DNA from: Rhyacichthys aspro | Lineage: Eukaryota; Chordata; Actinopteri; Gobiiformes; Rhyacichthyidae | Direction: 5' to 3' | Assembly (NCBI GenBank): GCA_036850595.1 | Contig: CM072161.1 | Location: 19,301,812-19,365,811 of the forward strand | DNA: 64,000 nucleotides | In this document: positions 1-21,800 of the stretch, piece after piece | Position numbering within the stretch: position 1 is the first letter of the stretch | How the letters are laid out: every line of letters begins with the position of its first letter | Notes under the pieces: generated by a model | Database searches by the model: none | What the model was told of the DNA's origin: nothing | What the model saw: only the letters and a program-made list of their open reading frames with translations | Program-made: the position numbers and the translations under genes

Positions 1-9632
<9,632 letters not shown>

Positions 9633-12600
9633 CTGCCTTAAACTGTGAAGCAATGCCTTAAAAGTCCTGCCCCCACCCTTGTATGTAGTACCTCTACGGT
9701 GGGACCCTCGTCAGCTTTCGTCTTGAAAAAGCCTTTGCTTGTCCTGCCGTTCATCACATGAGTTTTTCCAAGCTCTTTACCCATTCTCTGGGAATCCGGC
9801 CACGCCTCCCCAGCCATTTTAGTGGAATATAGGAGCGCAGTGAATCCTTGGGTTTAGATCTGCCTCGAAGGCAGCAGCATCGACCTGTTGCGCTTGTCAG
9901 TGGCAGAAGACAGTGGGGAAACGTGTTGACTCTGAATGTCTCGGGGCAGGACGACAATGGATTTTGTTGAGTTTTTAAAGCCCCTTTTTACCTTTCTGTC
10001 CTTGGATATCTACTGCTGCTTCTGTTAGCACCTCAATGCCTCATACCTTACTCTCACCTTCAGTGTTTTACTGCAGTTTCCACTGACGAGCCAACACCTC
10101 CACACTTTAAATACTCGCTCAATAGCAGTTCTGTCCCCTGCTTTCCCGCAGAGAGAAAACGTAGTGTCCATTTCTGGTTTCCCAAGGACTATCAGCAATG
10201 AAGGGGATTTATACAAAAAGAATTGGAAAAACATTGTTATTTCACTGTCTATTAGACCCAAGGACATTAGTGGACAATGCGTCAGCTGTGAATTATAATA
10301 GAAATTTGATTTCTATTCAAGACCAATATGATTTTTCAAAAAGGCAAGAGGAATATTTTCGTATTCCAAGCATGTATTTCTCACTGCACACAAAGTCCAC
10401 ACAACCTCAGCCTAATGTTTACACAGGATGTATCTGAGAAGGGAAAACCAGTGCCTTTTTAAGCTTTCAAAGCTCCTCATAGCCATCCACTCAGAGCTGT
10501 TTTCACAAAAGACGCCAACCTTGACATACTTCCCCATACGTTGTAGGTTTGAGTTATTCCACCCCAGCAATTCCTGTTTTGCTTTAAGTTGCTTTTTTCT
10601 TTTCTTTTTTTTTTCTCTGCACAGCTCTTTTACACTGATCCCTCGACATGAGTTTTGACACATGAAAGTATGGTACCAATAGCACTTATAAAATGTCAGA
10701 AAGTTTCCCTCGAAGTACATGAACGTATCAAACTTTATGTACATTTTGAAAAAAAAAAAAAAAGCTTTCCCTAAATTAAGAGTTTTTGGAACTTATTCAG
10801 AGAAGTTTCATGTCCTGGACGTACAGGGTCAGTCAGAAGAATAGAAAGTGTTTAGTTAAAGATCCATAGGGAGTCAAGGTGAATTGCTTTACATTGCATT
10901 CTGTTTCCACATCATTACATCATTAGATAGGCAGTGTTCACACTAATATGATATATACCTATATATATCGATATATGCAGTCTCCACAGAGAAGCATATG
11001 GATATGATGACAAAACATTTTAAAAAGGCCAAGACTGTCTTTAAATGATTTAAAATAAAGAGGTAGAAAATAGAAGAGACAAAGAGAAGACAAATTTCTG
11101 TTTTCAAAAGTCAAGATTTTTAACAAAAATTGGGCTTGCAGCATTTTAAAATCTTATATACCTAATATGCAATTAAATATACAAACATAGTAGTGTGGAC
11201 ATAGCCTTTTACAGTTTTGTTAAATAAAAAATACATATGCAAAATTAAGTGATCTCGAATGAATATCATTGTAAAAAAAAAACTGCTCTTGACAAAAGAT
11301 TTAAAAAATCATGTTTCATTTTTGTTAAGAAAAAAAATTTACTCCATACTCCATACTATTCCCTAAATTAAAAATATGAAATAAAGATAATAGTTTTGTA
11401 TATATGTCCTTACCGCTCCAATAAACCGAGATATTGCAGGTAAACTTTTACAAGAAGGTGCCGTTGTGTCCAAACCCTTTGTGAATTCAAGCTCAGGCTG
11501 TGACCGGATGTGTTTCACTAGTGCCAAAAGTCCTAGCAGGTTCAGAGATTTTATTTTTCCAAGAGAGTTATTAATAATTAAAAAAGGTGATTGTTCTGCT
11601 TCAGGTTGAGGAAAAAAAATACATTTTATCTGCTCCAGCTGCAAGTATTTTTGTGTAATATGTCAGATTAAGTCTTGTATTTTTGGATATGAAGCGAGCA
11701 GGTGGTAAAACGTATCACTTTTCACCAGCTTTTGTGACGGCCAAAGCATTCATAGTGCAGTTCATCAAAAGCACACACCAAGACGAAAACGCATTTGTTT
11801 TGGTTGTTTTTTTGTTTTTTTTCCTCCATGAAACTGCCAGGTCTGTCCATATCCAAACAGCACAGATTTCAGCTGTTTGCTCTGAACGGTACTCGTCCCT
11901 TCGTCGCGCTCGCTCTAAATGGCAGGTAACAGAACAGGTAGCATGTTACCATAGGGACCGCTCATTTGTGTGTGACTTAAAGCTCACAGCATGGCAGCCT
12001 CTAGATATGAACCACTACTCAATAAGAGCCATCGTGTTTTTAAATGAACCATTAACCATCTTTGCAGGGTTTATCCTCAGACTTGTGGCGATTTTACTAA
12101 TGTCTCGTTAGTGCTATTTCAGGCTCTTCTCTTTACAGTATTACAGTCGGTGGTGGTGCTTGAGAAATACCAGCTTTAACATGTAGATGTAACCATATCT
12201 CGCTCATTTCTAAAGGCCATAGGTGTACATATACAGCATATATAGCAGCGCGGACATATTCAGTGCAATGTCTGTTATATTATTGCAGAATATTTTTACA
12301 TGGACATAACCTCTGTATGCTTTATACACAAATCTATGTTTAACTAAAGGCCTTGAAGAAAGGGAGACAGACAGCCATAGAAATAATGTCAAATCAGGAA
12401 ACAGATAAACCCCTAAACAACATATGAATGCTTTTGATGAGATATTTCTGGAATTTTGCAATTTCAGCTCCTTTGATATGAATAATTTTTGTACATTGAA
12501 CAAGTATCAAAATTTGTTCTTGTTTCCGTCTGTTTGTGTGTAAAGGTTGTTGAATAGGAAGTGTTTTTTAAAAATACACTCGTGAAGTCAATGTAAAATA

Positions 12601-13340
12601 ATCAATGGGGAAGTGTATGCTGTGTTTTAAAGGAACTAAGGTGGAGGCGGGAAGGAACAAGGACTGGAGGATATTTTATCAGAGTGACCAAAGCAGAAAA
12701 GGACAAAATATGAAAAATATTTGAGCATTTGCGTCATAAGTAGCACTTCAGATCCAACGTATAGTACTTTTATTCAAATATTATCTTTAAGAAAAGAAAC
12801 TATAAGTATTGCTGTGAGGATTTACTGGTCACTTTAAAAATAGAAAGTAAAAATATTCTCGTGAGTAAATCTACCAGAGCCTGACAGAATTGCACTACCC
12901 TCACACTGGCAGATAAAAGTCTATTTTGTAAAAAATACATGCAAATATTATCTTTAAAGATTAAGGGCAGATCATATTTCACTGGTATATATGGCTATGG
13001 CTTTCACTGAAGTCCGTTTTGTTCGTATTTCAGTTCATGTAAATGTAATCTAATGTAAAGTTTAAAAAAAGTATAAAATGTTTGTTTAAAAAAAAGAAAG
13101 ACAATAGTTTGTATAACTTCTGTATTACACCTCTTCTGTAGTCATTGTCGATATTTTCACCTATTTGATTCAATGTTCAATTAAGCTATCTGTGTTGTTC
13201 TTTGATATTGGAGTTAGCGTTGTGTTGGTAACAACTTTTGGATGATGTTTTCTTTTTTTTGTTGTTGTTTTTTGTCATCACTGGCTGAAAGTGGAAATTT
13301 CTGAAAGAACTGATTTCTCTTTAGTTCAAACATCTTACAC

Positions 13341-13346
13341 AATAAA
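13341..13346 (+). terminator. nr3c1: Candidate nr3c1 poly(A) signal (proximal of the distal pair)
   Basis: AATAAA followed within 15 nt by GTTTCCTGTTTTTC, a U-rich downstream element. Confidence 0.4.
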
Positions 13347-13909
13347 GTTTCCTGTTTTTCAACGCTTAGCTCTAACTTTGAAATTTCTTTGCCTCTCTTT
13401 GCCTTTTTTTTTCTCCTGTAAAAAATAATTATCTGAGCTGCGAGGTCAGTGTTGAAATAGTTTGCATCATTACTCTCTTTCTCTTTCTGATACAAAAGGT
13501 GCCTGTACTTGCCATTAAAACGAGAGGTTATTTCTTCTTAATTTTAACAGCTGCAAAGTGGGAACAGCAGCAGCACACAGCATTCTGTTTTATTTCCTCT
13601 GTTTTACAAATTGTGCATGAGGTTGTAATTGACTCTGAGATAGGACTTGGAGTGTTTGAGCATTTTCCTGGTATTTTTTTTTCATTTATACTAAAATCTG
13701 GCTGAATTTTCTGAGTGGCTGAGAGAGCTCACAAACCATGTGCAAGAGTCAGAACTGTGTTTTAATGGCATCTAATTCATAAAACCCAATCGACTGGAAA
13801 CATTTCTCCTTCTGTTTCGTTGGATCAAAGTGAAGTTATTAGTTGTTTGCCTTGTTGTCAGGTCAGTAAACCAAGCACAAGTTTTCAAGAGGTTTAAATG
13901 ATGAAAGTC

Positions 13910-13915
13910 AATAAA
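13910..13915 (+). terminator. nr3c1: Candidate distal nr3c1 poly(A) signal
   Basis: AATAAA followed immediately by TGTTCTTGTTTCCCC, a GU/U-rich element. It is the last strong plus-strand signal before the facing arhgap26 3' end, apart from a weaker-context AATAAA at 14304. Confidence 0.5.
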
Positions 13916-13930
13916 TGTTCTTGTTTCCCC

Positions 13931-14940
13931 TTAAAATCATAACCATAACAACTCTAAATCTCAAAACATTAATTAGGAAAACAGTGGCGTTATGTTTATG
14001 AACTTCATGTATCAATTAATCTTCAAATGTATGTATTACATTAATGGCCATGGTATAATCAGCCATTTGTTTAAAAAAGACAAAACCACAAGATCTACAG
14101 CAACAATGATGTTTAATTCTGTTCATGGTATTTTCAATTCAACACATCTGAAGGAATATTTAAGGCTGCATATAAACTCAAACAATACAAAAATCTGGGC
14201 AACAGAGGAGGAATTAAGTTAGCAGTTAGCTAAAATATAAAATATACAATTTCATACTTAAAAATTATACCTTATCAAATGCTGTGTATTTATTTACAAA
14301 GTCAATAAAACACCTCAAAAATCAGAACTGTTCAGCCTTTTCAAACCCTTATAAATAAGATATGAACAAAGTAGTCTCATTTCACATTTTGTCTGAATCT
14401 TCCATTTGATTTTGTTGTTAAAAAGCTCACAAGTTCATTTAATGATTCGCATTTAAACTAGAAGTAATCATCAAAATGATTTTATAAAACGTGGTCTTCA
14501 CTGTGTCAAGTGGAGTTTGAAAAGCTCTTGGGAAAATCAGTCATCTCAATTAATGTGATTATGGATTTAAATAACTAAGTGGCCCTTGATGAGACACTAT
14601 CTTTGGATATATTTTTCTCAATGGTTATGGTTCTCAGTCTTTCAGGTCATGGTCTACTAAAGCAGTGAAAACTAGGGCCAGATGCCTACGTCTAACATAC
14701 TTCGCATAAAGTCTTTGTTTCTTAGACTTTTTGGTTCAATTAAACAATGTTTTTTTTTTTTTTATTGAACACAATTTGGCAAATCTTTTACGCAGCAATA
14801 GTAAAACATCAAAATCAAGTTTCTTGTATTTGTTTGGAATTAAAAGTGTAGAATTTCATTGCTTTGTGCTGCGTGACAGACAACAATAAGAATTATTATT
14901 TCCAGTGAGCATTAACGGCCATTCCAGTACAGGATACCAG
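13931..14940. other. Short intergenic stretch between two convergent genes
   Basis: About 1 kb of A/T-rich DNA between the best poly(A) signals of nr3c1 (plus) and arhgap26 (minus). It contains a T tract at about 14750-14763. No gene is seen. Confidence 0.5.
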
Positions 14941-14945
14941 ATCCA

Positions 14946-14951
14946 TTTATT
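14946..14951 (-). terminator. arhgap26: Candidate arhgap26 poly(A) signal
   Basis: AATAAA on the minus strand, about 780 nt beyond the stop codon, followed by TGGATCTGGTATCCTGT, which is moderately GU-rich. Alternatives are AATAAA at 14761-14766 (minus) directly followed by a genomic A tract, and one near 14290. Confidence 0.45.
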
Positions 14952-15731
14952 ACCAGCAACAATGGTGTTGGCAAAATTCCTCTCGTCGGCATGTAACAGA
15001 AACTAGTCCTTTCTTTGACTTGTCTTTGCAGATGCCTGGTCTGTTTGTTCGGCTTGTCTCAACTGTTTCACCAGTTTCTCGAAAGCTTTGATGGGCGTTA
15101 CAGATAAACCAATGGTGGCCTTTGGGTGAACCGTTTTTGGAGCCTAACCTCATCCTGGGCCCGATCTGCCCCGAGGCTTTCTCCGTGTTCGGTCTTGTCC
15201 TGGGAAATTACTGCACTGTTCGCAAACTAAACCTGGTCATTACAGCTTCTCCATAAAAAAAGTCAACCTCAAAGTGAACAGCGCAGCGAGGAGGTCAGTG
15301 AGCAGGGTTCACGTTCAGAGTTAAGGCCAGTTGTTCCTTGTTGTGTTTCCTGTTGTCATCCCACGACCGTCATGAGAAGGTCTCTCCAGAGGCTCAGAGG
15401 AAGAACAGTGCAGCACAAAAGCAAGATTCAAAGCCTACAGTTGAAACTCTTTCATGTGTGTGGTTTTTCCTATCCCACCCCGTTGTTGTTGTTGTGAGTC
15501 TCTTAAACACATTCCAACTTCATTACCACATTGTCTTCACCAGGATTTGGGAGAAAATCACAACTAAATCAATAACAACCGGAATCACAGCCGGTTTGGT
15601 CTTCTTTTTTTTTTAAATCCAGTGCAATCAATAGTCTCACACCTTTTGTCCCTTTAGCTTTGTTCAAAAATGGTGCTTGGTCCAGTTTGAAATCCCAGCC
15701 TTTTCAATGATCCAGTCCGGTCCAGTCTTGG
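14946..15731 (-). other. arhgap26: Probable arhgap26 3' untranslated region
   Basis: Region downstream of the arhgap26 stop on the minus strand to the first good AATAAA. It has no coding homology. The section around 15000-15200 is less A/T-rich than its surroundings. Confidence 0.5.
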
Positions 15732-15820
15732 CTATACAAACTCCACATAGTTCTCTGGTATGAGTCCGGTTCGACCACCCAGGGTCCCCTCCAACCAGCC
15801 CGGCTCCCTGGATGCATGAA
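15732..15820 (-). CDS. arhgap26: arhgap26 last exon: second half of SH3 domain and stop
   Basis: Begins with TT completing a Val codon, then [20 protein letters not shown] and PENYVEFV, then TAG. The [14 protein letters not shown] pattern is a classic SH3 C-terminal half (the Trp and PxNYV are ligand-binding residues). Acceptor TGTGTAG. Confidence 0.95.
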
Positions 15821-18800
15821 CTACACAGAAACACACACATAATGATCATGTTTAAATGGTGAAACATTGTGTTTCAATGGCAAGAAAACAGATGCACAAC
15901 TTAGAACAGCACAGTTAACAAATGGTTGTAATTATCAATGTGTTTCATTAGTTTGGAGTAGATGTGTGCGGTGATAGGAAATAGGTGAGCATGAAAAAGA
16001 ACAGAACGCTCTAATATGAGTTATACAAAGCATTGCTCAGTGTTAAAGTTTCATAGATAAAATTAGACTTCAGAAAAGCAACAGAACACAGTGCATTAAG
16101 CCACATGTATTTCAGAAGAATTTCCCATTTGGTGATTCAGCCCTATTTTTTTCTTGAGAGCCACGTTTCAAAATGCCAACTCAATAACGCAAATCAAGCA
16201 GACTCCCCAGGCTCTCCGGCTTGTTAAAAAAAAAACACAAAGAAGGAGATTTTAAAAGCTTTTATTCTAGTGGTTAAATCATAATTAAAAAGCCAACAAG
16301 TTTCGGGGCAGCACTTACTGGCTTTTTACTTTTGCTCAAGCCACTGCAATAAACCATGCGACCCATCCTTTAGTGCTCATCAGTGATTAAAAGTGAAATC
16401 CTGACTTGAATGGCTTTTTAATTAACGTTAGCTTTCTGTGCTACAGTAATGCTTTTTTTCTTTCCTTTTGTGAGCTGTGATTGGCTGAGAGCTACACATC
16501 CCTCCAATGTAAACAAAACTGGTGCAATACTGAAACAATCACCTTCAGTTTGTTCTAAGGTCAAAGAAGCTTAATAAAAAGATTTCTATTGTGAGGATTT
16601 ACAAAAATGTCTCGACAACCCCGCATTCTAGCTTTAAGGTACATGTTTATTAATTTGGCATACTAATATAACAAGTTCATTTAAATATGAGTAATATTAA
16701 TAGTCGACTTTATCCAATCTAATGTCTTAATTTTACACAAACAACACAATTATGAAACAAGTACATAATGTGACATTGAACTGCTTGAAGGTATAAACTG
16801 ATCTTTTTCTATATTTTTAAGTACACAAGCTCACACGAAAAAGTGGATTTATGCTAAAGAAAAATTAAAAAAAGTGGAGTTTAAACTCAATTGTGGAGCA
16901 GCAGTGGCTCAGGAGGTAGAGCAGGTCGTCCAATAAACACAACCTCATCCAGCTTGCCTCCAGTGACTGTTACTGGTGGATTCATGTGTTACTGGGATTG
17001 TGGTGGTGGTCGGCGAGGCTGTTGGTGCAGCATGGTTGCCTCGTCTCTGTCAGTCTACCCCAGGGCAGCTGTGGCTACAGAGGTTCACTCCCACAGTGTG
17101 TGACTGTGCAGTGAATTAATAATGGACTCATTAACTTTATCCCGGTTTAAAGCAGGGCATTATTAAAAGGGCTTTTAGGACCATAGCTGTCCCACCAGGC
17201 CCCTCAGTAAGTTCAATATTATTAGCACCTAAGTAAGAAAACTGCAGAAAGGTCTTAATTAGTTTTTGGTGTGTATGTGTCATGTCGTATAGTAGGCGTT
17301 TGTCAACAGCTGTCCATTACTCCAGAAAGTGTAATTCACAAGGCACTGACAAGAAGTGCATGCACTAATTAGTCCATAAAGTAAGCCCCCGGATAGTCAA
17401 GGTTACATTGACCATTTTTTTTGTGTCTGTGTGTTCTTGTTTAGTGGTTCAAGGCTCAGTGAGCAGTGAGTAGACAATGGTCAGACAAACAAAACCAGAT
17501 GTATTCAGTCAAAGCCAACATGTGCACTATGCTGGTCATTAATAGTGTACACAGAGGAAATAATAAAAAAATAAAAGATAAGCTGGAGGGACCAATGTCA
17601 TCTTTTGTATTAGCCATGTTTGGGTTATACACAGTTGGGTCATAAACTGTTCAATGGGTTCAAGTGGTGGGCCACATTACTTACTTTTGGTTTCGCTTTT
17701 CTGCTTTCAGACTTCACAGTTTATCTTTATAGACATCTCTGGAAACTGCTTTAACATCTAACCTGACAGCCAGGATGAACACATGTTCATACACTGTCCT
17801 CTAACAGTTATTTAATGTTGGTCAAAAGGCATTATGGGACGGTAACACGAGTGGTGTGGAGACAGCTGGGATGCTCTGACCTGGACTGTCAGCAGAGCGA
17901 CTGGGGTGTTGGGATACCACTGCTGCGATTATATGTCCCCAAGGTCACATTTTGACCCAAAGGGCTCTGATGACACAGCACAGCATTACACAACTGCTGG
18001 TAGACTTTACACTGCAAACACTATTTACAGGCCTCAAGGTCTCCCAGACGCAGATAAGACTTTCAAAGTCAGTCACTACCGAACCTTAAAGGCATTTTTA
18101 CCAAGGATTTAAAGCTGTGGAGTCAAACTCAGCTTCACTGTGGGCAATACTGGTGACTATATCTAGGGCTAAAGATTTGTCCAGGGTGCACCCCCCTCAG
18201 CCCCAAAGCTGCTGGGATAGGCTCCAGTCACAGCCAACGGGACAAACAGGAAGAAGATAATGAATGTTCATTTTAATACCTGCTAGTGTGGAGCTGCATC
18301 ACGTACTGTGTAGTTGTCAATTTTTACAATAACAAAGAATCCTAAAAAACCGTATGTACCCACCTGACAGCTTATACATTTAAGAAACATTGCATTTTAC
18401 TAACTTCTCCAAAACACACAAAAACACAAACATAGTAAAAACATCTTCTTTTATCACATTATTCACTAGCTCCAACAACTAAAATATTTAAAAGGATCAG
18501 ATAAAAACTTCTAGTCCCAGCGGTTGGATTAAAAATAAATGTGACAAAAGTCCACATGTGTAAATGCTGTTAAAAGCAAACTCTAACTTAATAGAAGTGT
18601 TGGGAAGAAATGAGACAGGACGTTATAAAGTCTAGCAGATTGTCCATTTTGAATTAAATTACAGACACACAATTGCTTTAATACCTGATCTAAAAAGTGA
18701 CTCACCATTTTCAAAGATGGTCCCGGCGATGAAAGACAGTTCCGACTCATGCTCAGCTTTGCAGGCGTACAGAGCCCGGGCCTTTCTGCCTGTGATGCTG

Positions 18801-21800
18801 CAGACGAGACAGACGGGAGCAGTGAGCAGGAGCTGAGTCACTCAACATCAACACAACATGTCTCTGATAAAGCATTTTGGACCAAGGTTGTGAAAGGCTC
18901 CAGTGCTGCCTAAGTTACAACCATATCTCTGCCTACCTTGTCTTTTTGTTCAATGCTTTTCGTCTTTTATTATGATTTTTGAAGCCAAGTTGTAACATTA
19001 GTGCATCCTAGACTGATAAGAAAGACATTCATTTGCTCCTTTACTTTTCTGGAGACTTTACTTACGCCACACTGCTGAAAATTACACTTAGTCCAATGGG
19101 TGTATTCAGGCTGAAAATTCCACTGGAAATTGGTTTGGATTAAATACACAATCTTGGTGGTCTAGCTCTGGACCAACCTGAAGTTCTGTGTTTTTGACTT
19201 TTAATACTAGCACATAAAAAGGCTTTCGGGAAAGCTTTAAAGCAGTCATTATTTTGGGCGAAAATGTGATGAACCCCAGTGAAGACCGACCTGCCGGGGG
19301 AGGAGTCGCTGGACGTAGAGGACATCTGCTGAGGACTGGATGGAGCGGAGAACATGGGCCACGAAGGAGATCGGGGCGAGGTGGGGCTGGGAGACGTGGC
19401 ACTGACAGACACACACAATTCCCAGATGAGTAACAGCTCAAGACGTATGTGTCGCAGGTATTTTCACTGGTATTTTATGTCTTACCTCGTTGGTATGCTG
19501 CTTCGACTCTTCGGGTTTAACCTGAAACACAGTGATGAGTGAGTCAAAGCTTTTCAATGAGAAGCTACACAGTTATGTTTCTGAAAAAGAGATGTATCCA
19601 TAAGTTTTGTCTCCTTCCATTTTCAGTAGATTTTCTCCTAAAGGCAAAAAAAAAGTAATGTTTGAAATCACTAAATTAATGACTTAATCACTGGCTGTCA
19701 CTTAATGTGCTCCAGTTCTGCCTCAAACGACAAAAACTTTCATTATGTTAATGCAATAAAATGCGACTTTACAAACCTTTATCACTACATTTAATTTGCT
19801 GGACATTCAATAGTTAAATATTCACACAGTTGTCAGTACAAATTGTCTCATGGCTTAGCCTGTTAGCCATTTTCTGTCAATTCTTTAGATAAATTCACTG
19901 AGTAAGTTCAAGGGGTAAAATCAACACAATGCGACTTCGGATGGGCCAGCCTATACGGTTCAAAGGAGCTGAACCCAGCAATTACACCCCCATTGTGGCG
20001 CCAAATTGTGCTATTATGCTAATAGAGCTGCCATTGTGAACCAGAACGGCACATTACAGCAGATTAGTTCACAAGAGGTTGATAAAAATAAAGGGTATGA
20101 AAGACATTTTTTTACAAATCGAAGCAAACTTTCTTTGAGCATTAAAAGAAAAAAGGGTGCATTGTGTGAGTGGCCAGTTGAAAGTGTAGATGCAATGACT
20201 ACATGCTACAAATATTCATAATAATCTGGTCTTGGGCCAAGTTTCAGATCCAAATTGGTGTTTCCAAAGATAGCAAAAATGTCATATTCAGTTACAGTGA
20301 CATGGACATTATGCCAAAGACTGAAAGGAAGCCCATTGCTGTTTATTTTGGTCAACAAATAGTTTGGCACATGATCAGATCTTTTCCCACATACATTATG
20401 AATGCCAGACAATAGCAGATGGACAGTTGCTTGTTCGGTGGTTTAGATTCGTGTTGGATGAATAAACCGACATTACTGCAGACTTTTAATTATCATTTAC
20501 ATTCTTTTCCCGGCAGTGCATTCATTAAAGTCACAGCGCTTCTCCCCCTTTTTTTTTTTTTTTTTTTCAGTCCTGTTACACAAATCAGCTCATTCATAAC
20601 CACTTTGTTAGCACGTAGCCTTTTCTGTTTTTCATGTGCAGCCAGGTTGCCATAGTAACGGTGCTATTTCTAAAGTAGGGTTTTGGAAACAGAAAATAAC
20701 CACATTTGCTCTCCAGTAAAAACATATTCGATTATGTATAGCTTTTGATCCTTGTGCTGCTGTCTATTCATTGGAAATTGCATCAGGCAGTGGCAATGTA
20801 TTATTATAAACAGTTTTAATAGTCTTGTCATTTATGGGGGTTTTTTTTTATTCCAAAAAGGTGCAACCATAATGAATGTGTGCTTTTCCTGTTTATTGGA
20901 TTGTCAGTTTGAGTGATTGTGTCTTCCCTCTTCATTTGTCACTTCACAAAGCCCTCTTAGTGGCTTATTTCAACTTCAATTTTCTTTCAATCTACTACAT
21001 CTGCTTTGAGCCATTCTTCTACCCTTTTGCCATTCAATAAAGCTGCACAAAACACAAGAGGGATGATTTCCAGCTGTCCATCAAGCCCGAGTAGATAAAT
21101 AAATAATACCTTTCTTCCTTGTGCGACATCTTGGCTTGGACTTTTAGTTGGAGAATTACTGTTCAAAGTGAATCACGAATTAACTGGTTTGTGCAAAATA
21201 TGTACAAGCCTCCACACATCACACTGGACAGCTGACTTAATTTAAGTCATCTTCTCCTGACAGTCCATCAATTTAACGCAAAACAACACACCCACACACT
21301 CACACAGCAACATGAAAAATGCATGCGCACGCAAAGACACAGCTCCAGTGAATCAGAAGCAACTAAATCCAGCAGCACAAGCAACAGCGCTCTGCCTACA
21401 CTGTGTCCATGGCATCTCTGCTTTACACCGATTCATCCGTTTAAGTTTAACAACCTTGAGACAATGCTTTGGGAGGAATGTGTCAATCTAACATCTTCTA
21501 AAAATTCCTCGGCCTGTAGGACTTATATGAATCAAGTCAGAACTCAAGAACAAACACAAAGGTGATAAAAACTCTTCAATTCATCCGTTTTTGTTGCTGT
21601 CATGCTTCCCTTCGGACACTGTGTTAAAGTACTTCAATGAAAGGTTGGTTTGCACATTCAAAGTTGACATTTGACTAAATTCAGGGTTGTATGCCCAGCA
21701 GTTCATTAGTGAAGCAGACATTACATCAAAACTAAAATATGTACTGCATTTTACTCGTCTTAACCAAAATAAATAGTGGAAATAAGCATTCTGCAGCTCA

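Larger units (their letters stand above)
9633..13930 (+). other. nr3c1: Probable nr3c1 3' untranslated region
   Basis: About 4.3 kb of A/T-rich sequence without homology after the stop codon. A long 3' UTR is typical of GR mRNAs. Poly(A) signals AATAAA occur at 11054, 11223, 11380, 13341 and 13910. The last is followed by TGTTCTTGTTTCCCC, a good GU/U-rich downstream element, and is my preferred distal end. A 15-A tract lies at about 10750. The true end needs transcript data. Confidence 0.6.
15821..18705 (-). other. arhgap26: arhgap26 intron before last exon
   Basis: 2.9 kb. It contains a SINE-like repeat (16895-17135) and an L2/SINE-type tail (about 18125-18270); the rest is A/T-rich and unremarkable. 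Confidence 0.85.

Noticed and set aside
11683..12111. Plus-strand 142-codon open frame after nr3c1
   Set aside because: Lies in the 3' UTR, no homology, and contains a T-tract-encoded Phe run.
14750..14766. Minus-strand AATAAA followed by a 14-nt A tract as a processed retrocopy tail
   Set aside because: No retrocopy body or target duplication found upstream of it; treated as a simple A/T tract and weak alternative poly(A) signal.
18798..19290. Homologue of the extra segment of long human ARHGAP26 isoforms
   Set aside because: Apart from a short RSV match created by the splice donor itself, no similarity could be seen in any frame.
19106..19441. Overlapping minus-strand frames of 111 and 92 codons
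   Set aside because: The 92-codon frame is arhgap26 exon 19291-19401 read into its introns; the 111-codon frame is a shadow in another frame.
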